Part shown: positions 1 to 8,123 of the stretch, in pieces | Layout of the letters: each line of letters begins with the position of its first letter | Numbering within the stretch: position 1 is the stretch's first letter | Assembly: GCA_019638395.1 (NCBI GenBank) | Contig: JAHBTX010000002.1 | Location: forward strand, 620,001-684,000 | Length of the DNA stretch: 64,000 nucleotides | Origin: Cyclobacteriaceae bacterium | GTDB lineage: Bacteria; Bacteroidota; Bacteroidia; Cytophagales; Cyclobacteriaceae | Direction of reading: 5' to 3' | Made by a program: the position numbers and the translations under genes | Notes under the pieces: generated by a model | What the model was told of the DNA's origin: nothing | The model's input: only the letters and a program-made list of their open reading frames with translations | Database searches by the model: none

Positions 1-2
1 AT

Positions 3-698
3 CTATTTCCTCTGCTTTTTTTAGTAGCCTTTGATTCTAATGGTCAAAAGTTATCGCTCGGTGTTTTTGCAGAGTATAATCTTTTGCATGTTTATACAAG
101 AACACAAATCAGTACAAAGTATTTAATTTTTAATTCGCAGAGTAGCTTTGATGGATTTCGGATTGGGGCTAATGGACAATGGAATTTGAGTAAAGGATAT
201 TGGAGTTTTGAAGCCGGATATTTTCAAAATCAATCTTCTTTTACATTTGTTAATCTTGCTCCCGATGAAGATCCTCAATTAGCTCCTGTTTGGTTTAGTT
301 TGGAAAACATCTATTCTAACAGACGAATTGATATAAACTTCAATCGCGGAATAACATTATATCGTAAAAAAATTTATGCTGAGTTAGGAATACTTGGTTG
401 CTATTGGATGAAGGATGAATTGGCTGGTGAACCAGATGCTTACTTCGAAGCGTCTGAGTCTCTTAGACGAACCAAAATCTTATTTAGATTCGCTGATAGC
501 TATAAAGACCTTTCTGCGAGTCTTAGAGTAAAACTTAGCTATACATTTGGGCCGCTTATCATTTACGTACACTCCGAAAAGAGTATTACCCCTATCTCTG
601 AACAATTAGAGTATAACGGAGTTAACTACCTTTCAAATCAAAAGTACATGACCTATTCGATTGGTGTTAAATATTTAGTTCTTAATCGTGCCCAATGA
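3..698 (+). CDS. Predicted outer-membrane barrel protein, 5' end cut by window edge
   Basis: The frame is open from the first bases of the window, so the true start lies to the left. The first visible residues (LFPLLFLVAF, then SNGQ) look like the end of a signal peptide. The rest is rich in Tyr, Phe, Ser and Asn with alternating hydrophobic residues, as in beta-barrel or outer-membrane proteins, but I recognise no family. No ATG lies early in the frame; the TTG at 84 falls after the signal-like stretch and is unlikely to be the start. The next gene starts three bases after this stop and has the same character, so the two probably share an operon. Exported location is inferred, and the function is unknown. 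Confidence 0.6.
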   Translation, partial: LFPLLFLVAFDSNGQKLSLGVFAEYNLLHVYTRTQISTKYLIFNSQSSFDGFRIGANGQWNLSKGYWSFEAGYFQNQSSFTFVNLAPDEDPQLAPVWFSLENIYSNRRIDINFNRGITLYRKKIYAELGILGCYWMKDELAGEPDAYFEASESLRRTKILFRFADSYKDLSASLRVKLSYTFGPLIIYVHSEKSITPISEQLEYNGVNYLSNQKYMTYSIGVKYLVLNRAQ

Positions 699-701
699 TT
701 T

Positions 702-1292
702 ATGAAAAGTTTACTCATGCTCTTTACCGTAATTATCTACGTAAATTTTGGATATACTCAAGAAAGTAAATTTCAAAAAAAATGGGATTTTTCTGGCCGA
801 ATTTCGTTTGGTAGTGAGAACAACTATGGCAACCCCGGCTTGCTATTTCAAACAAATTTAAATTATCAGTTTCACAAGACTATTTCAACAACCGGTGCTC
901 TTGGATTTTTTCATTCTTTGCCAGAATTAAATAAAGAGCCCGGTGCTGAACTCTCAACATTTAGTGCTGCATTCATCGGATTTAACCTAATGCACACGGC
1001 CGTATTCAATCAAAACAAGAACTACGTAAAAATACAAGGCGGAGCTTTACTAATTAATACGTCCTCTATATATCGAAATCTAACTCTAACCGCATTTGAT
1101 GAATTTGGGAACCCATTTCAATATGTTGTTCCAAAGCAGGAAGTATTAACTAAAGTTGGTTACCATGTGGGTATGCTTGGCGGGGCCAACTTGTCTGAAA
1201 AAGTTTCTTTTGGTCTTAGCCTTGATATTTATAGTTATCAAATCTTTGGTGATATAGTTACAATCGGAATAGATTTAGGGTATAAATTCTAA
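702..1292 (+). CDS. Hypothetical outer-membrane beta-barrel protein
   Basis: This 196-residue protein begins with a clear signal peptide (MKSLLMLFTVIIYVNFGYTQ, probable cleavage near residue 20). Alternating hydrophobic and polar residues, many aromatics and a final Phe (LGYKF end) are typical of beta-barrel outer-membrane proteins, whose last Phe is read by the BAM machinery. It starts three bases after the preceding barrel-like gene, which suggests co-transcription and possibly a joint envelope role. I do not recognise a named family, and a periplasmic lipocalin-like fold remains possible. The first 1.3 kb looks more AT-rich than the htpG region that follows. Confidence 0.6.
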   Translation: MKSLLMLFTVIIYVNFGYTQESKFQKKWDFSGRISFGSENNYGNPGLLFQTNLNYQFHKTISTTGALGFFHSLPELNKEPGAELSTFSAAFIGFNLMHTAVFNQNKNYVKIQGGALLINTSSIYRNLTLTAFDEFGNPFQYVVPKQEVLTKVGYHVGMLGGANLSEKVSFGLSLDIYSYQIFGDIVTIGIDLGYKF

Positions 1293-1339
1293 GCTACCCA
1301 CTTCTGCCAACCTGTCATTTTTTCTATTCTGGAATACCA

Positions 1340-1367
1340 TTTGACTTGCTCGGGTTTATTATTTTTC
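1340..1367 (+). promoter_or_regulatory. Possible promoter of htpG
   Basis: TTTG at 1340-1343 is followed 16 bases later by TATTTTTC at 1360-1367, one mismatch from the Bacteroidota -7 consensus TAnnTTTG, and 21 bases before the htpG ATG. The spacing is shorter than the usual 19 or so, so this is only a candidate. No inverted repeat of CIRCE type was seen. Confidence 0.25.
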
Positions 1368-1388
1368 AATTCTAAACGCTGACATTTT

Positions 1389-3293
1389 ATGACCACAACT
1401 GCCGAAAAAGGTACCATCTCTATCCATACCGAGAACATCTTCCCCATCATTAAGAAATTCCTGTATTCCGATCATGAAATCTTTTTGCGCGAGTTGGTGA
1501 GCAACGCGGTTGATGCTACTCAAAAGCTAAAAAAGCTTGCCGCGCTAGGCGATTTTAATGGCGAACTGGGCGATCTTAAAATTGAAGTGAGCTTCGATAA
1601 AAAGAACAAGACCATTACCGTTAGCGACAAGGGCTTAGGGATGACAGGCGATGAAATTAAAAAGTACATCAACCAGATTGCCTTCTCCGGAGCTACTGAG
1701 TTCGTAGAAAAATTTAAAGACAAAACCGATGCGAAAGACATCATCGGTAAGTTTGGTCTGGGCTTCTACTCCGCTTTTATGGTGGCCGATAAAGTAGAGG
1801 TGATTTCAAAATCGTTTAAAGAAAATACCGAGGCCGCACGCTGGGAGTGCGATGGTTCTACCGAGTTTGAACTAACTGCAGCCAATAAAGAAACCCGTGG
1901 TACCGATGTAGTGTTACACATCAATGCCGACTCAGAAGAATTTTTAGATGAGTATCGCTTAAAAGGTATTCTTGAAAAATATTGCAAATTCCTTCCGGTA
2001 GAAATCAAGTTTGGGACAAAAGAAGAAAGTGTTGAAGACGGGGTTGACAAAGATAACAAGCCCAAGTATAAAACCGTTACTTCCGATCGGATCATCAATA
2101 ATACCTCGCCTATTTGGACAAAGGCTCCGCTTGAATTGAAAGATGAAGACTACCTGAAATTTTATAAAGAACTTTATCCCTTTAGCGAAGACCCGTTATT
2201 CTGGATACACCTAAACGTGGACTATCCTTTTAACCTTACGGGAGTGCTTTACTTCCCGAAAATCAAAAACGACTTTGAGATTCAGCGCAATAAAATTCAA
2301 CTGTATTCGCGACAGGTATTTATTACCGATGAAGTAAAAGATGTAGTGCCCGACTTTTTAATGCTGTTACATGGCGTGTTGGATTCGCCCGATATCCCGC
2401 TCAACGTGTCGCGTAGTTATCTGCAAAGCGATGCCAATGTAAAAAAGATCAGCGCGCACATTACCAAAAAAGTGGCGGATAAGCTGGTGGATATGTTTAT
2501 TAAAGATCGCGCTGAGTTCGAGAAAAAGTGGGACGATATAAGTGTATTTGTAAAATACGGCATCATCAGCGATGAAAAATTTTACGATAAGGCTAAGGAG
2601 TTTACGCTTCTTAAAAATATTGATGGCAAGTACTTCACCTTTAAGGAATACGAAGAAAAGGTAAAGCCCAACCAAACCGATAAAGATAAAAATGTAGTGT
2701 ACCTGTACACCACCAATACCGATAAGCAACATGCTTTTATCGAGATTGCTAAAAACCGGGCTTACGATGTACTGGTGTTGGATGGCATGCTTGATAGCCA
2801 CTTCATCAACCACTTAGAACAAAAACTGGAAAAAACCCAGTTGAAACGCGTGGATAGTGAAACTATCGATAAACTGATTGCCAAAGATGAAAAGGTAGCA
2901 AGCGTGTTGAGCAAAGAGGAAGAGGAAATTGTGAAGAAAGTTTTTGAGGCCGCTATCAACAATACCAATATGACGGTTGCAGTGGAATCGCTTTCGCCTG
3001 ATGATATGCCGGTAACCATTACCCTAAGCGAGTGGATGCGCAGAATGAAAGACATGCAAAAAACCGGAGGTGGCGGTGGCATGTATAGCTTTATGGGGGC
3101 TATGCCCGATAGTTACAATGTGGCTATTAACGGCAACCACGCATTGGTGCAAAAAATTCTGAAAGCTGAAAATGAAGATCAGAAGACTAAATTGGCAAAA
3201 CAGGTTTATGACCTTGCATTGCTATCGCAAAACCTGCTTACCGGGGCAGACTTAACCAATTTTATTAAGCGAAGTGTAGAGTTGGTGGGTTAA
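1389..3293 (+). CDS. htpG: Molecular chaperone HtpG (bacterial Hsp90)
   Basis: HtpG is a cytoplasmic homodimeric ATP-dependent chaperone that helps late folding of client proteins, often with DnaK. The 634-residue length fits the family (E. coli about 624). The N-terminal GHKL ATPase motifs are visible: FLRELVSNAVDA with the catalytic Glu and the Asn that binds Mg-ATP, DKGLGMT, and the lid/glycine motif GKFGLGFYSAFMVADKVEV. The middle domain carries the conserved SRSYLQSDANV stretch, followed by a C-terminal dimerisation region. The ATG at 1389 precedes the usual helix (TTTAEKGTISIHTENIF). It stands alone and faces a minus-strand group. Confidence 0.97.
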   Translation: MTTTAEKGTISIHTENIFPIIKKFLYSDHEIFLRELVSNAVDATQKLKKLAALGDFNGELGDLKIEVSFDKKNKTITVSDKGLGMTGDEIKKYINQIAFSGATEFVEKFKDKTDAKDIIGKFGLGFYSAFMVADKVEVISKSFKENTEAARWECDGSTEFELTAANKETRGTDVVLHINADSEEFLDEYRLKGILEKYCKFLPVEIKFGTKEESVEDGVDKDNKPKYKTVTSDRIINNTSPIWTKAPLELKDEDYLKFYKELYPFSEDPLFWIHLNVDYPFNLTGVLYFPKIKNDFEIQRNKIQLYSRQVFITDEVKDVVPDFLMLLHGVLDSPDIPLNVSRSYLQSDANVKKISAHITKKVADKLVDMFIKDRAEFEKKWDDISVFVKYGIISDEKFYDKAKEFTLLKNIDGKYFTFKEYEEKVKPNQTDKDKNVVYLYTTNTDKQHAFIEIAKNRAYDVLVLDGMLDSHFINHLEQKLEKTQLKRVDSETIDKLIAKDEKVASVLSKEEEEIVKKVFEAAINNTNMTVAVESLSPDDMPVTITLSEWMRRMKDMQKTGGGGGMYSFMGAMPDSYNVAINGNHALVQKILKAENEDQKTKLAKQVYDLALLSQNLLTGADLTNFIKRSVELVG

Positions 3294-3298
3294 ACCAA

Positions 3299-3466
3299 TC
3301 AAACGAAATTGTAAATAATAAGGGTGGCCAATAGTACTGCAACCAGTAATATAGCCACCCATTTTATTGCAGGCACACGCTGCGGAAATTCATATTGACA
3401 AATCGGGCAGGTATTCAGGTCTGCATCAATCTCCATAGCACACGATGGGCATTCTTTTTTCTTCAT
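3299..3466 (-). CDS. Small zinc-ribbon membrane protein (55 aa)
   Basis: Reading the minus strand from the ATG at 3466 gives a 55-residue protein with two CxxC pairs (CPSC at 6-9, CPIC at 20-23), forming a minimal zinc ribbon. A single hydrophobic helix follows, from about 34 to 52 (WVAILLVAVLLATLIIY), and then the stop at 3299. Its ATG shares one base with the TGA of the upstream IF-2-like gene (TGATG), a classic coupling overlap, which is the strongest argument that it is translated. The expected arrangement is a cytoplasmic ribbon tethered to the inner membrane. Function unknown; short zinc-ribbon plus membrane-helix proteins are common but poorly studied. Confidence 0.75.
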   Translation of the reverse strand: MKKKECPSCAMEIDADLNTCPICQYEFPQRVPAIKWVAILLVAVLLATLIIYNFV

Positions 3467-4185
3467 CAGGTATTAAGCCATCTTAAAAATTTACCCAACC
3501 AGGTGCGGGGTGGTTTGGCTGTTGCATTGCCAGCCGGTTTTTCTTCAACCGGTTCATCATAAATGCGCACAGTCTTAGCGGGTGCCTGATGCTTTATCTT
3601 GTTTAAGTAGTTAAGCCGCTTGCGTTCTTTTTGTTCCTCCAACGCTTGTTTTCTCCGCTCTTCCCTTTCACGCTCTTCTTTTTCGCGTTGGGCTGCTATT
3701 GGATTACGCCATTGCTTTTCGGTTCGCTCTACCGGCTTTCTGCGCTTGTCTTTGTGTTCGCGCTTCGGCTTTTGTTCAGCTTCAGTGGTTTCGCCTTCCG
3801 CTTTTGGTTCTTCCTTTTTACGAGGTGCAGGCAAATCAATTTTACCCAATACCTTTAACCCGGCCAGTTCAACCTTAGGCGCCCGAATGGTTTCGGCTTC
3901 ATCTTCCGAAGCTATTTCGATAGATGCTTGCGGTTGTGGTAGTTCCTGCACAACTTCAGTAATGATCGGTTCTGGTTGTAGTGGCTCCGGTTCTGTTTCC
4001 TGAGTTTGCACGGTCATAATTTCGGCTAACCGATCGGGGGCAAAGTGTAGCACAATCTGTTTAACCAGTTCATCGCTTAGTTTGGCGTTCGATCCATCTT
4101 CCAAAAATTGCTGGTTCTTGGCCAGCATGTCCACGAGCTGCGAAGGTCTTACCGAAAGTTTTCGGGCTAATTGTCCGAGGCGCAT
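3466..4185 (-). CDS. Orphan IF-2 N-terminal-like protein
   Basis: The protein has 239 residues. Residues 1-50 (MRLGQLARKLSVRPSQLVDM onward) resemble the helical IF2_N module of translation initiation factor IF-2. Residues about 106-122 (ELAGLKVLGKIDLPAP) resemble the linker motif that precedes the G domain in Bacteroidota IF-2. The middle is Glu/Pro-rich, 130-195 is a highly charged Lys/Arg/Glu segment with a probable single alpha helix or coiled coil, and the C-terminus (TWLGKFLRWL) is amphipathic. There is no GTPase domain, so this is not infB itself; a paralogue or fragment derived from infB is the inference. It is coupled by a TGATG overlap to the zinc-ribbon gene and lies downstream of arfB, both hinting at ribosome-linked work. 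An exact -7 box lies 25 bases upstream of its ATG. Confidence 0.7.
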   Translation of the reverse strand: MRLGQLARKLSVRPSQLVDMLAKNQQFLEDGSNAKLSDELVKQIVLHFAPDRLAEIMTVQTQETEPEPLQPEPIITEVVQELPQPQASIEIASEDEAETIRAPKVELAGLKVLGKIDLPAPRKKEEPKAEGETTEAEQKPKREHKDKRRKPVERTEKQWRNPIAAQREKEEREREERRKQALEEQKERKRLNYLNKIKHQAPAKTVRIYDEPVEEKPAGNATAKPPRTWLGKFLRWLNT

Positions 4186-4209
4186 AAGTTCAGTCTAAAT
4201 TACTGGGCG

Positions 4210-4217
4210 CAAATATA
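4210..4217 (-). promoter_or_regulatory. -7 promoter element for the IF-2-like gene
   Basis: On the minus strand these bases read TATATTTG, an exact match to the Bacteroidota consensus TAnnTTTG, 24 bases from the ATG at 4185. No TTTG is seen at the expected distance upstream, so support rests on the -7 box alone. It suggests the IF-2-like and zinc-ribbon genes have their own promoter, separate from arfB. Confidence 0.45.
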
Positions 4218-4357
4218 GTTTGTTCTGCCCAAATTAGTGGATGGCTTATTGTTTCTGGTTACTCGTAGCTGGTTGCTGGTTTGATTGGAGTAATTTAATC
4301 GATTAGACTGTTTTACCAGAAGCCAGAGACCAGCAGCAAGTAACAGTTTCATTAAGC

Positions 4358-4771
4358 TCACTCCGGTTTCTGCCGCCATTTCTTCTTTTCGGAATGCTGC
4401 TTTTTGGATTTAAGCCGTGCTTGTTTGGCAGCCTTACCGGGTTTGGTAGGCTTGCGTACTTTACGCACCGTAAACGCTTTGGTAAGCAACTCCTGCAGCT
4501 TTTGTATGGTTGCTTCTTTGTTCTGCAATTGCGATCTGTTTTCTTGTATAGTAATCTGCAACTCGCCATGTGCTGTAATGCGCGATTGCAGTTTTTTCAG
4601 AATCACTTCCTTTAGTTCAGCAGCCACTAATGATTCATGTATATTCCACGAAAGTGTAATACGCGAGTTTACCTTGTTTACGTTTTGACCGCCCGGCCCA
4701 CTGCTGCGCGAGGCGCTGAACGTAAGTTCTGGTTTTATCACTTTCAGCAGTTGCAAAATATTTACATCCAC
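4358..4771 (-). CDS. arfB: Alternative ribosome-rescue factor ArfB (peptidyl-tRNA hydrolase)
   Basis: ArfB (YaeJ) enters stalled ribosomes that lack a sense codon in the A site and releases the nascent chain. The 137-residue size fits. The RF-1-like catalytic domain carries SSGPGGQNVNK with GGQ at residues 27-29. After about residue 100 the chain is a Lys/Arg-rich tail (VRKVRKPTKPGKAAK onward), the part that lies in the empty mRNA channel in the E. coli protein. The in-frame start is GTG at 4771; the ATG at 4767 is out of frame. A short truncated coding remnant ends three bases upstream. Full RF-1/RF-2 is excluded by the absence of codon-recognition domains. Confidence 0.93.
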   Translation of the reverse strand: MDVNILQLLKVIKPELTFSASRSSGPGGQNVNKVNSRITLSWNIHESLVAAELKEVILKKLQSRITAHGELQITIQENRSQLQNKEATIQKLQELLTKAFTVRKVRKPTKPGKAAKQARLKSKKQHSEKKKWRQKPE

Positions 4772-4774
4772 AAA

Positions 4775-4900
4775 TCAAAAATACTTCATAGGTAATCGTA
4801 CTCCAAAAGTGCCAAATTCTTTCACACTATAAATCGGGTTGTAATAGATGTATTTAAGGCTGTCGTGGTGTACTTCAATAATTAAATCCCTATCGGGATT
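4775..4900 (-). pseudogene. 3' remnant of a coding sequence, cut by a dispersed repeat
   Basis: The minus strand holds an open stretch of 41 codons ending at TGA (4777-4775), three bases before arfB. It ends with residues KEFGTFGVRLPMKYF, where a final Phe and alternating hydrophobics recall the last strand of an outer-membrane barrel. Its 5' side runs into the palindrome at 4884-4901 and an in-frame TAA, with no start codon of the usual kind. I interpret it as the tail of a gene whose upstream part was lost or replaced by repeat DNA. A chance open frame cannot be excluded at this length. Confidence 0.35.
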
Positions 4901-4982
4901 TTAGGATGTACACGGCTCCGTTAGGAGTCGGATATTGGTAGAGGTATGATAATAATGAAAACAACCCTGGAGGGATCGAATG
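4884..4982. repeat. Intergenic dispersed-repeat block with two hairpins
   Basis: The block starts with the palindrome AAATCCC-TATC-GGGATTT (4884-4901). A second hairpin follows at 4913-4931 (CGGCTCC, loop, GGAGTCG), then the words GATATTGGTAGAGG and AACCCTGGAGGGATCGAATG. From memory, this combination resembles a dispersed element common between genes in Bacteroidota and other phyla; I cannot confirm the copy number here. It separates the remnant and arfB from the secreted protein gene at 5050. Confidence 0.45.
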
Positions 4983-5049
4983 TATTTTGCGCAACAAATT
5001 TGAAAAATCCACCATTGCTATTGAATAAAAAAAGCCGGACATTCAGAAA

Positions 5050-6276
5050 ATGAAATGCGTGTGGTTGATTGCGTTCGTTTTTCTGGCACAATCAAGTGTT
5101 GCCAACTCCATCTTCATTCCGATGGATGAAAGTCAGCGCGATCATTTAAAAGCGTATGGCGTGGCTTACTATACATTAAAAGAAGGCCAACCGGTTGATT
5201 GGTTGCTAAACTACCGGGGTGGAAGTTTTTTAATTCCTTTTCACAACCGTGTATTATCCGAATGCAAAGTGCGCGGTATTTCATTCGAATTAATTTCAGA
5301 GGCAAAAACAAACAGCATCTTAACCGAAATAGCACGGCCCGATGTTAACCTGAATGTGGTGCGTCTTGAAACCGCTCCGCGTGTAGCGGTTTATTCACCC
5401 AAAAATGAATTGATTGAAGACGATACCGATGCCGTAATGCTGGTGTTGGATTATGCCGAAATTCCCTATACCATTATTTACGATGAAGAAATTCTGAAAG
5501 ATGAACTGACTAAGTTTGATTGGCTGCATTTACATCATGAAGACTTTACCGGCCAGCACGGAAGGTTTATGCGCAGGGAGTCGGCCATTATACAAGCAAA
5601 AATTCAGGAAGAAACTGCCTTGCGTTTAGGTTATGCCTCTGTTACTGATATGAAGTTAGCTGTTGCCAAACGTATTAAAGGTTTTACTGCAGGTGGAGGT
5701 TACTTGTTTGCCATGTGTTCGGGTGCCGAAACATTTGACATCGCACTTGCCGCAGAAGGTTCTGGAATTTCATTTAAAGATTTTAGTGGCGATGAAGATG
5801 CTGCGCTTGATTATTCAAAAACATTGGCATTCGAAAATTTTTCGTTGGAGCCAGCAGCAAGCCGAAAGTTTTCGGATATCAATGCACTTGGCCCCGATTT
5901 TTTTCAATCAACTGCCTCGTACTTTCAATTGTTTCAGTTTTCAGCTAAGTGGGATATTGTACCCTCATTGCTAACACAGAATCATGAACAGGTAATTAAA
6001 GAATTCAGCGGCCAAACCTCTTCGTTTAACGCGGCTCTTATAAAGCCCAGCACGTGGGTGTTGGGCGAAAACCGGGGCGCAGGGCGTGCGCGCTATTTGT
6101 ATGGTGAGTTAGGGCGTGGCCATTGGACGTATTACAGTGGTCATGATCCGGAAGGAATGCCCGGTTGGCGCAGGGCAAATACAGATCTATCCATGCACCC
6201 ACACTCGCCCGGTTATAGATTAATTTTAAACAACGTGTTATTTCCTTCGGCTAAAAAGAAAAAGCAAAAGACGTAA
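5050..6276 (+). CDS. Secreted amidotransferase-like protein (asparagine synthetase B-like in Bacteroidota)
   Basis: This 408-residue protein has a signal peptide (about residues 1-19, cut after SVANS), so it is probably periplasmic or surface-exposed. The middle contains GGGYLFAMCSGAETFDIAL, in which a Cys in a tight turn resembles the nucleophile elbow of class I glutamine amidotransferase and DJ-1/ThuA-like folds. The C-terminal part has RARYLYGELGRGHWTYYSGH. Bacteroidota homologues starting with a similar MDESQRDHLKAYGVAYYTL stretch are often labelled asparagine synthetase B. I see no ATP pyrophosphatase motif for real asparagine synthesis, so I treat that name as a legacy label. Substrate unknown. 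The next gene follows 24 bases downstream. Confidence 0.6.
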   Translation: MKCVWLIAFVFLAQSSVANSIFIPMDESQRDHLKAYGVAYYTLKEGQPVDWLLNYRGGSFLIPFHNRVLSECKVRGISFELISEAKTNSILTEIARPDVNLNVVRLETAPRVAVYSPKNELIEDDTDAVMLVLDYAEIPYTIIYDEEILKDELTKFDWLHLHHEDFTGQHGRFMRRESAIIQAKIQEETALRLGYASVTDMKLAVAKRIKGFTAGGGYLFAMCSGAETFDIALAAEGSGISFKDFSGDEDAALDYSKTLAFENFSLEPAASRKFSDINALGPDFFQSTASYFQLFQFSAKWDIVPSLLTQNHEQVIKEFSGQTSSFNAALIKPSTWVLGENRGAGRARYLYGELGRGHWTYYSGHDPEGMPGWRRANTDLSMHPHSPGYRLILNNVLFPSAKKKKQKT

Positions 6277-6300
6277 GGTAAATCCATATACTTCTTTTCA

Positions 6301-6960
6301 ATGAAAAAACTTAATTGGGTCTTATTTGCATTCTTCTCTATAGGGGTTGGACTTTACCCTATAATTTACTTATTGATGCAATCAAAATTTGGATTACTAT
6401 TTACCAAGTCCGATGAACTTCTTGCCAGTAAGGTCTGGAATTTTGCTTTTTATCAACACATCATTTTTGGTGGTGTTGCCTTGCTCACCGGGTGGTCGCA
6501 GTTTAGTGTTAAAATCAGAAATAAATATTTAAACACGCATCGCTGGTTGGGAAAGATTTATGTAACGGTGTGTTTGTTAAGTGGTAGTGCTGCACTTTAT
6601 CTCGCTATTTATGCCACCGGTGGAGAGATTGCTGGTTTAGGATTTGGAATGTTAGCTGTATCCTGGATTTTCACAACCACTAAAGCATTTCTTTCCATCC
6701 GACAAAAACAAATCAATCAACACCAGGCATGGATGATCAGAAGTTATGCCCTTACATGGGCTGCTGTTACGCTACGAATTTATTTACCGCTTGGGCAAAT
6801 GGCACACTTCGATTTTATTGAAGCATACCGGGTAATTGCATGGTTATGCTGGGTGCCGAATTTATTGGTGGCAGAATGGATTGTTTCGAGATTGAAGGTT
6901 GGCCCACACCCCGCCTCGCTCCACGGTAGCCCTCTCCCTGTTGAGAGGGGAAGGAGGTGA
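6301..6960 (+). CDS. DUF2306 family membrane protein with repeat-derived C-terminus
   Basis: This integral membrane protein has about six hydrophobic helices and the conserved DUF2306 pattern: HIIFGGVALLTGWSQF, then THRWLGKIYV, then NQHQAWMIRSYALTWAAVTL. The paired His residues recall ligands of cytochrome-type membrane proteins, but the family's function is not established. The last 20 or so residues (VGPHPASLHGSPLPVERGRR) are encoded by a C/T-rich palindromic repeat beginning at 6901, so the natural C-terminus has probably been replaced or extended by repeat insertion. The gene converges on lepB with only four bases between stops. Confidence 0.8.
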   Translation: MKKLNWVLFAFFSIGVGLYPIIYLLMQSKFGLLFTKSDELLASKVWNFAFYQHIIFGGVALLTGWSQFSVKIRNKYLNTHRWLGKIYVTVCLLSGSAALYLAIYATGGEIAGLGFGMLAVSWIFTTTKAFLSIRQKQINQHQAWMIRSYALTWAAVTLRIYLPLGQMAHFDFIEAYRVIAWLCWVPNLLVAEWIVSRLKVGPHPASLHGSPLPVERGRR

Positions 6961-6965
6961 GGGGT
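6901..6965. repeat. C/T-rich palindromic dispersed repeat, copy 1
   Basis: GGCCCACACCCCGCC followed by CCCTCTCCC, a short loop and GAGAGGGGAAGG, then GGTGAGGGG. Related sequence occurs at 27912-27977 (opposite orientation) and 30203-30242 (partial). This copy encodes the last residues of the DUF2306 protein and lies between two convergent genes, where its hairpin could also stop transcription in both directions. Confidence 0.6.
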
Positions 6966-8068
6966 TATTCAATCACTTTTCCCAATCGCTTCCATCTTAT
7001 TTTATCTAACCACTTACCGTCTTTGTTTATCGAGAACCAGATAAACATAGGTTTACCCAGAATGTGATCTTCCGGCACTAAACCCCAATAGCGCGAATCA
7101 ATCGAGTTATCGCGGCTATCGCCCATCATAAAATAATAATCTTGTTGAAACGTGTACGTGCTTACAGGTTTGCCATTTATCTCCAATTGTCCGCCTGAAA
7201 TTTTTACGGCTTTATGACCTTCGTACTTTTCAATAAACTCGCCATAAAAATTTAAAGTAGAATCATTCACCACCATCGACATTCCTTTCTGCGGAATGGT
7301 GAGCGGGCCATAGTTATTAAGTGTCCACGTATTATTCATCATAGCTGGATAGAGCGGAAACCCGCCTTTATCATCGGAAGCAGATTGCACCGAAACTTTG
7401 TAAGGCGCTGCATTCACATCCTTAAATTGTTCTTGTGTAAGCAACATGCTGTAAACTGTTTGGCCATCGTTAGTCTTCCCCAGCAACCAAAAGTCTTCGC
7501 TGTCCAACCCTAATTTTTCCAATGCCCGCGGTTGCAATTCTTCTTTGGTGATAACTTGATACCGGAACTTCATACCGGGAGGATTTATCATGGGTTCTCC
7601 ATTAATAAACACTTGCTGATCTTTAATCTGAACAACATCACCACCTATGGCTACACACCGTTTTACTAAATAGGTTTTCAGATCAGCAGGTCTTTCTGTT
7701 GGATCAAGCAAATCTTTAGGGGTGTTGAATACCACTGGCTCATCACGTTTTACTTTCCGCAAACCGGGTAAACGATACGAAGGCAACTCAATCCAATCTA
7801 AATAAGATGATATTTCTGTTCCCCAGATTTTTTGATGCGTAAGTGGAATTTGCAGCGGTGTGCGGGGAGTGCGCGGGCCGTAATGAATTTTACTCACCCA
7901 CAAGTAATCATCTACCAGCATGGAATTTTCCATCGACCCGGTGGGAATTACAAATGCTTCGGCCAGCGACCACCGAAAGAGTGTGGCTACTACAACTGCA
8001 AACACAATAGATTCACGCCACTCTTGAAATTTGGTTTTCTTAACTACAGGTTTCGATTTCATGTCCAT
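6965..8068 (-). CDS. lepB: Signal peptidase I
   Basis: LepB removes signal peptides from exported proteins at the outer face of the inner membrane through a Ser-Lys dyad. One N-terminal helix (about residues 20-38) precedes IPTGSMENSM with nucleophile Ser45. The general base is Lys136 in VKRCVAIGGDVV, and the late box MGDSRDNSIDSRYWG is intact. At 367 residues it is longer than the E. coli enzyme because of a large insertion between the Lys box and the last box, which I recall as usual for Bacteroidota. Two ATGs (8068, 8062) are possible starts. It meets the DUF2306 gene tail to tail. Confidence 0.95.
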   Translation of the reverse strand: MDMKSKPVVKKTKFQEWRESIVFAVVVATLFRWSLAEAFVIPTGSMENSMLVDDYLWVSKIHYGPRTPRTPLQIPLTHQKIWGTEISSYLDWIELPSYRLPGLRKVKRDEPVVFNTPKDLLDPTERPADLKTYLVKRCVAIGGDVVQIKDQQVFINGEPMINPPGMKFRYQVITKEELQPRALEKLGLDSEDFWLLGKTNDGQTVYSMLLTQEQFKDVNAAPYKVSVQSASDDKGGFPLYPAMMNNTWTLNNYGPLTIPQKGMSMVVNDSTLNFYGEFIEKYEGHKAVKISGGQLEINGKPVSTYTFQQDYYFMMGDSRDNSIDSRYWGLVPEDHILGKPMFIWFSINKDGKWLDKIRWKRLGKVIE

Positions 8069-8123
8069 GCTTTGGCAGCATTAGTACCAGCAAACAGGGA
8101 ATTATTACAGGCTTGAGAAATTT

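Noticed and set aside
1520-3082. Several minus-strand frames within htpG
   Set aside because: They are antisense to a strongly conserved chaperone gene and encode low-quality sequence with no motif.
3620-4003. Long plus-strand frames opposite the IF-2-like gene
   Set aside because: They mirror the Glu/Lys/Arg-rich coding strand as Ser/Phe/Leu-rich translations with no family features; shadows of the real gene.
4250-4345. Possible small RNA or att site in the arfB to IF-2-like spacer
   Set aside because: The apparent inverted words (GGTTACTCGTAGC, AGCAAGTAAC) are part of the degenerate ACCAGCAAC repeat type; no integrase or T-run hairpin is near.
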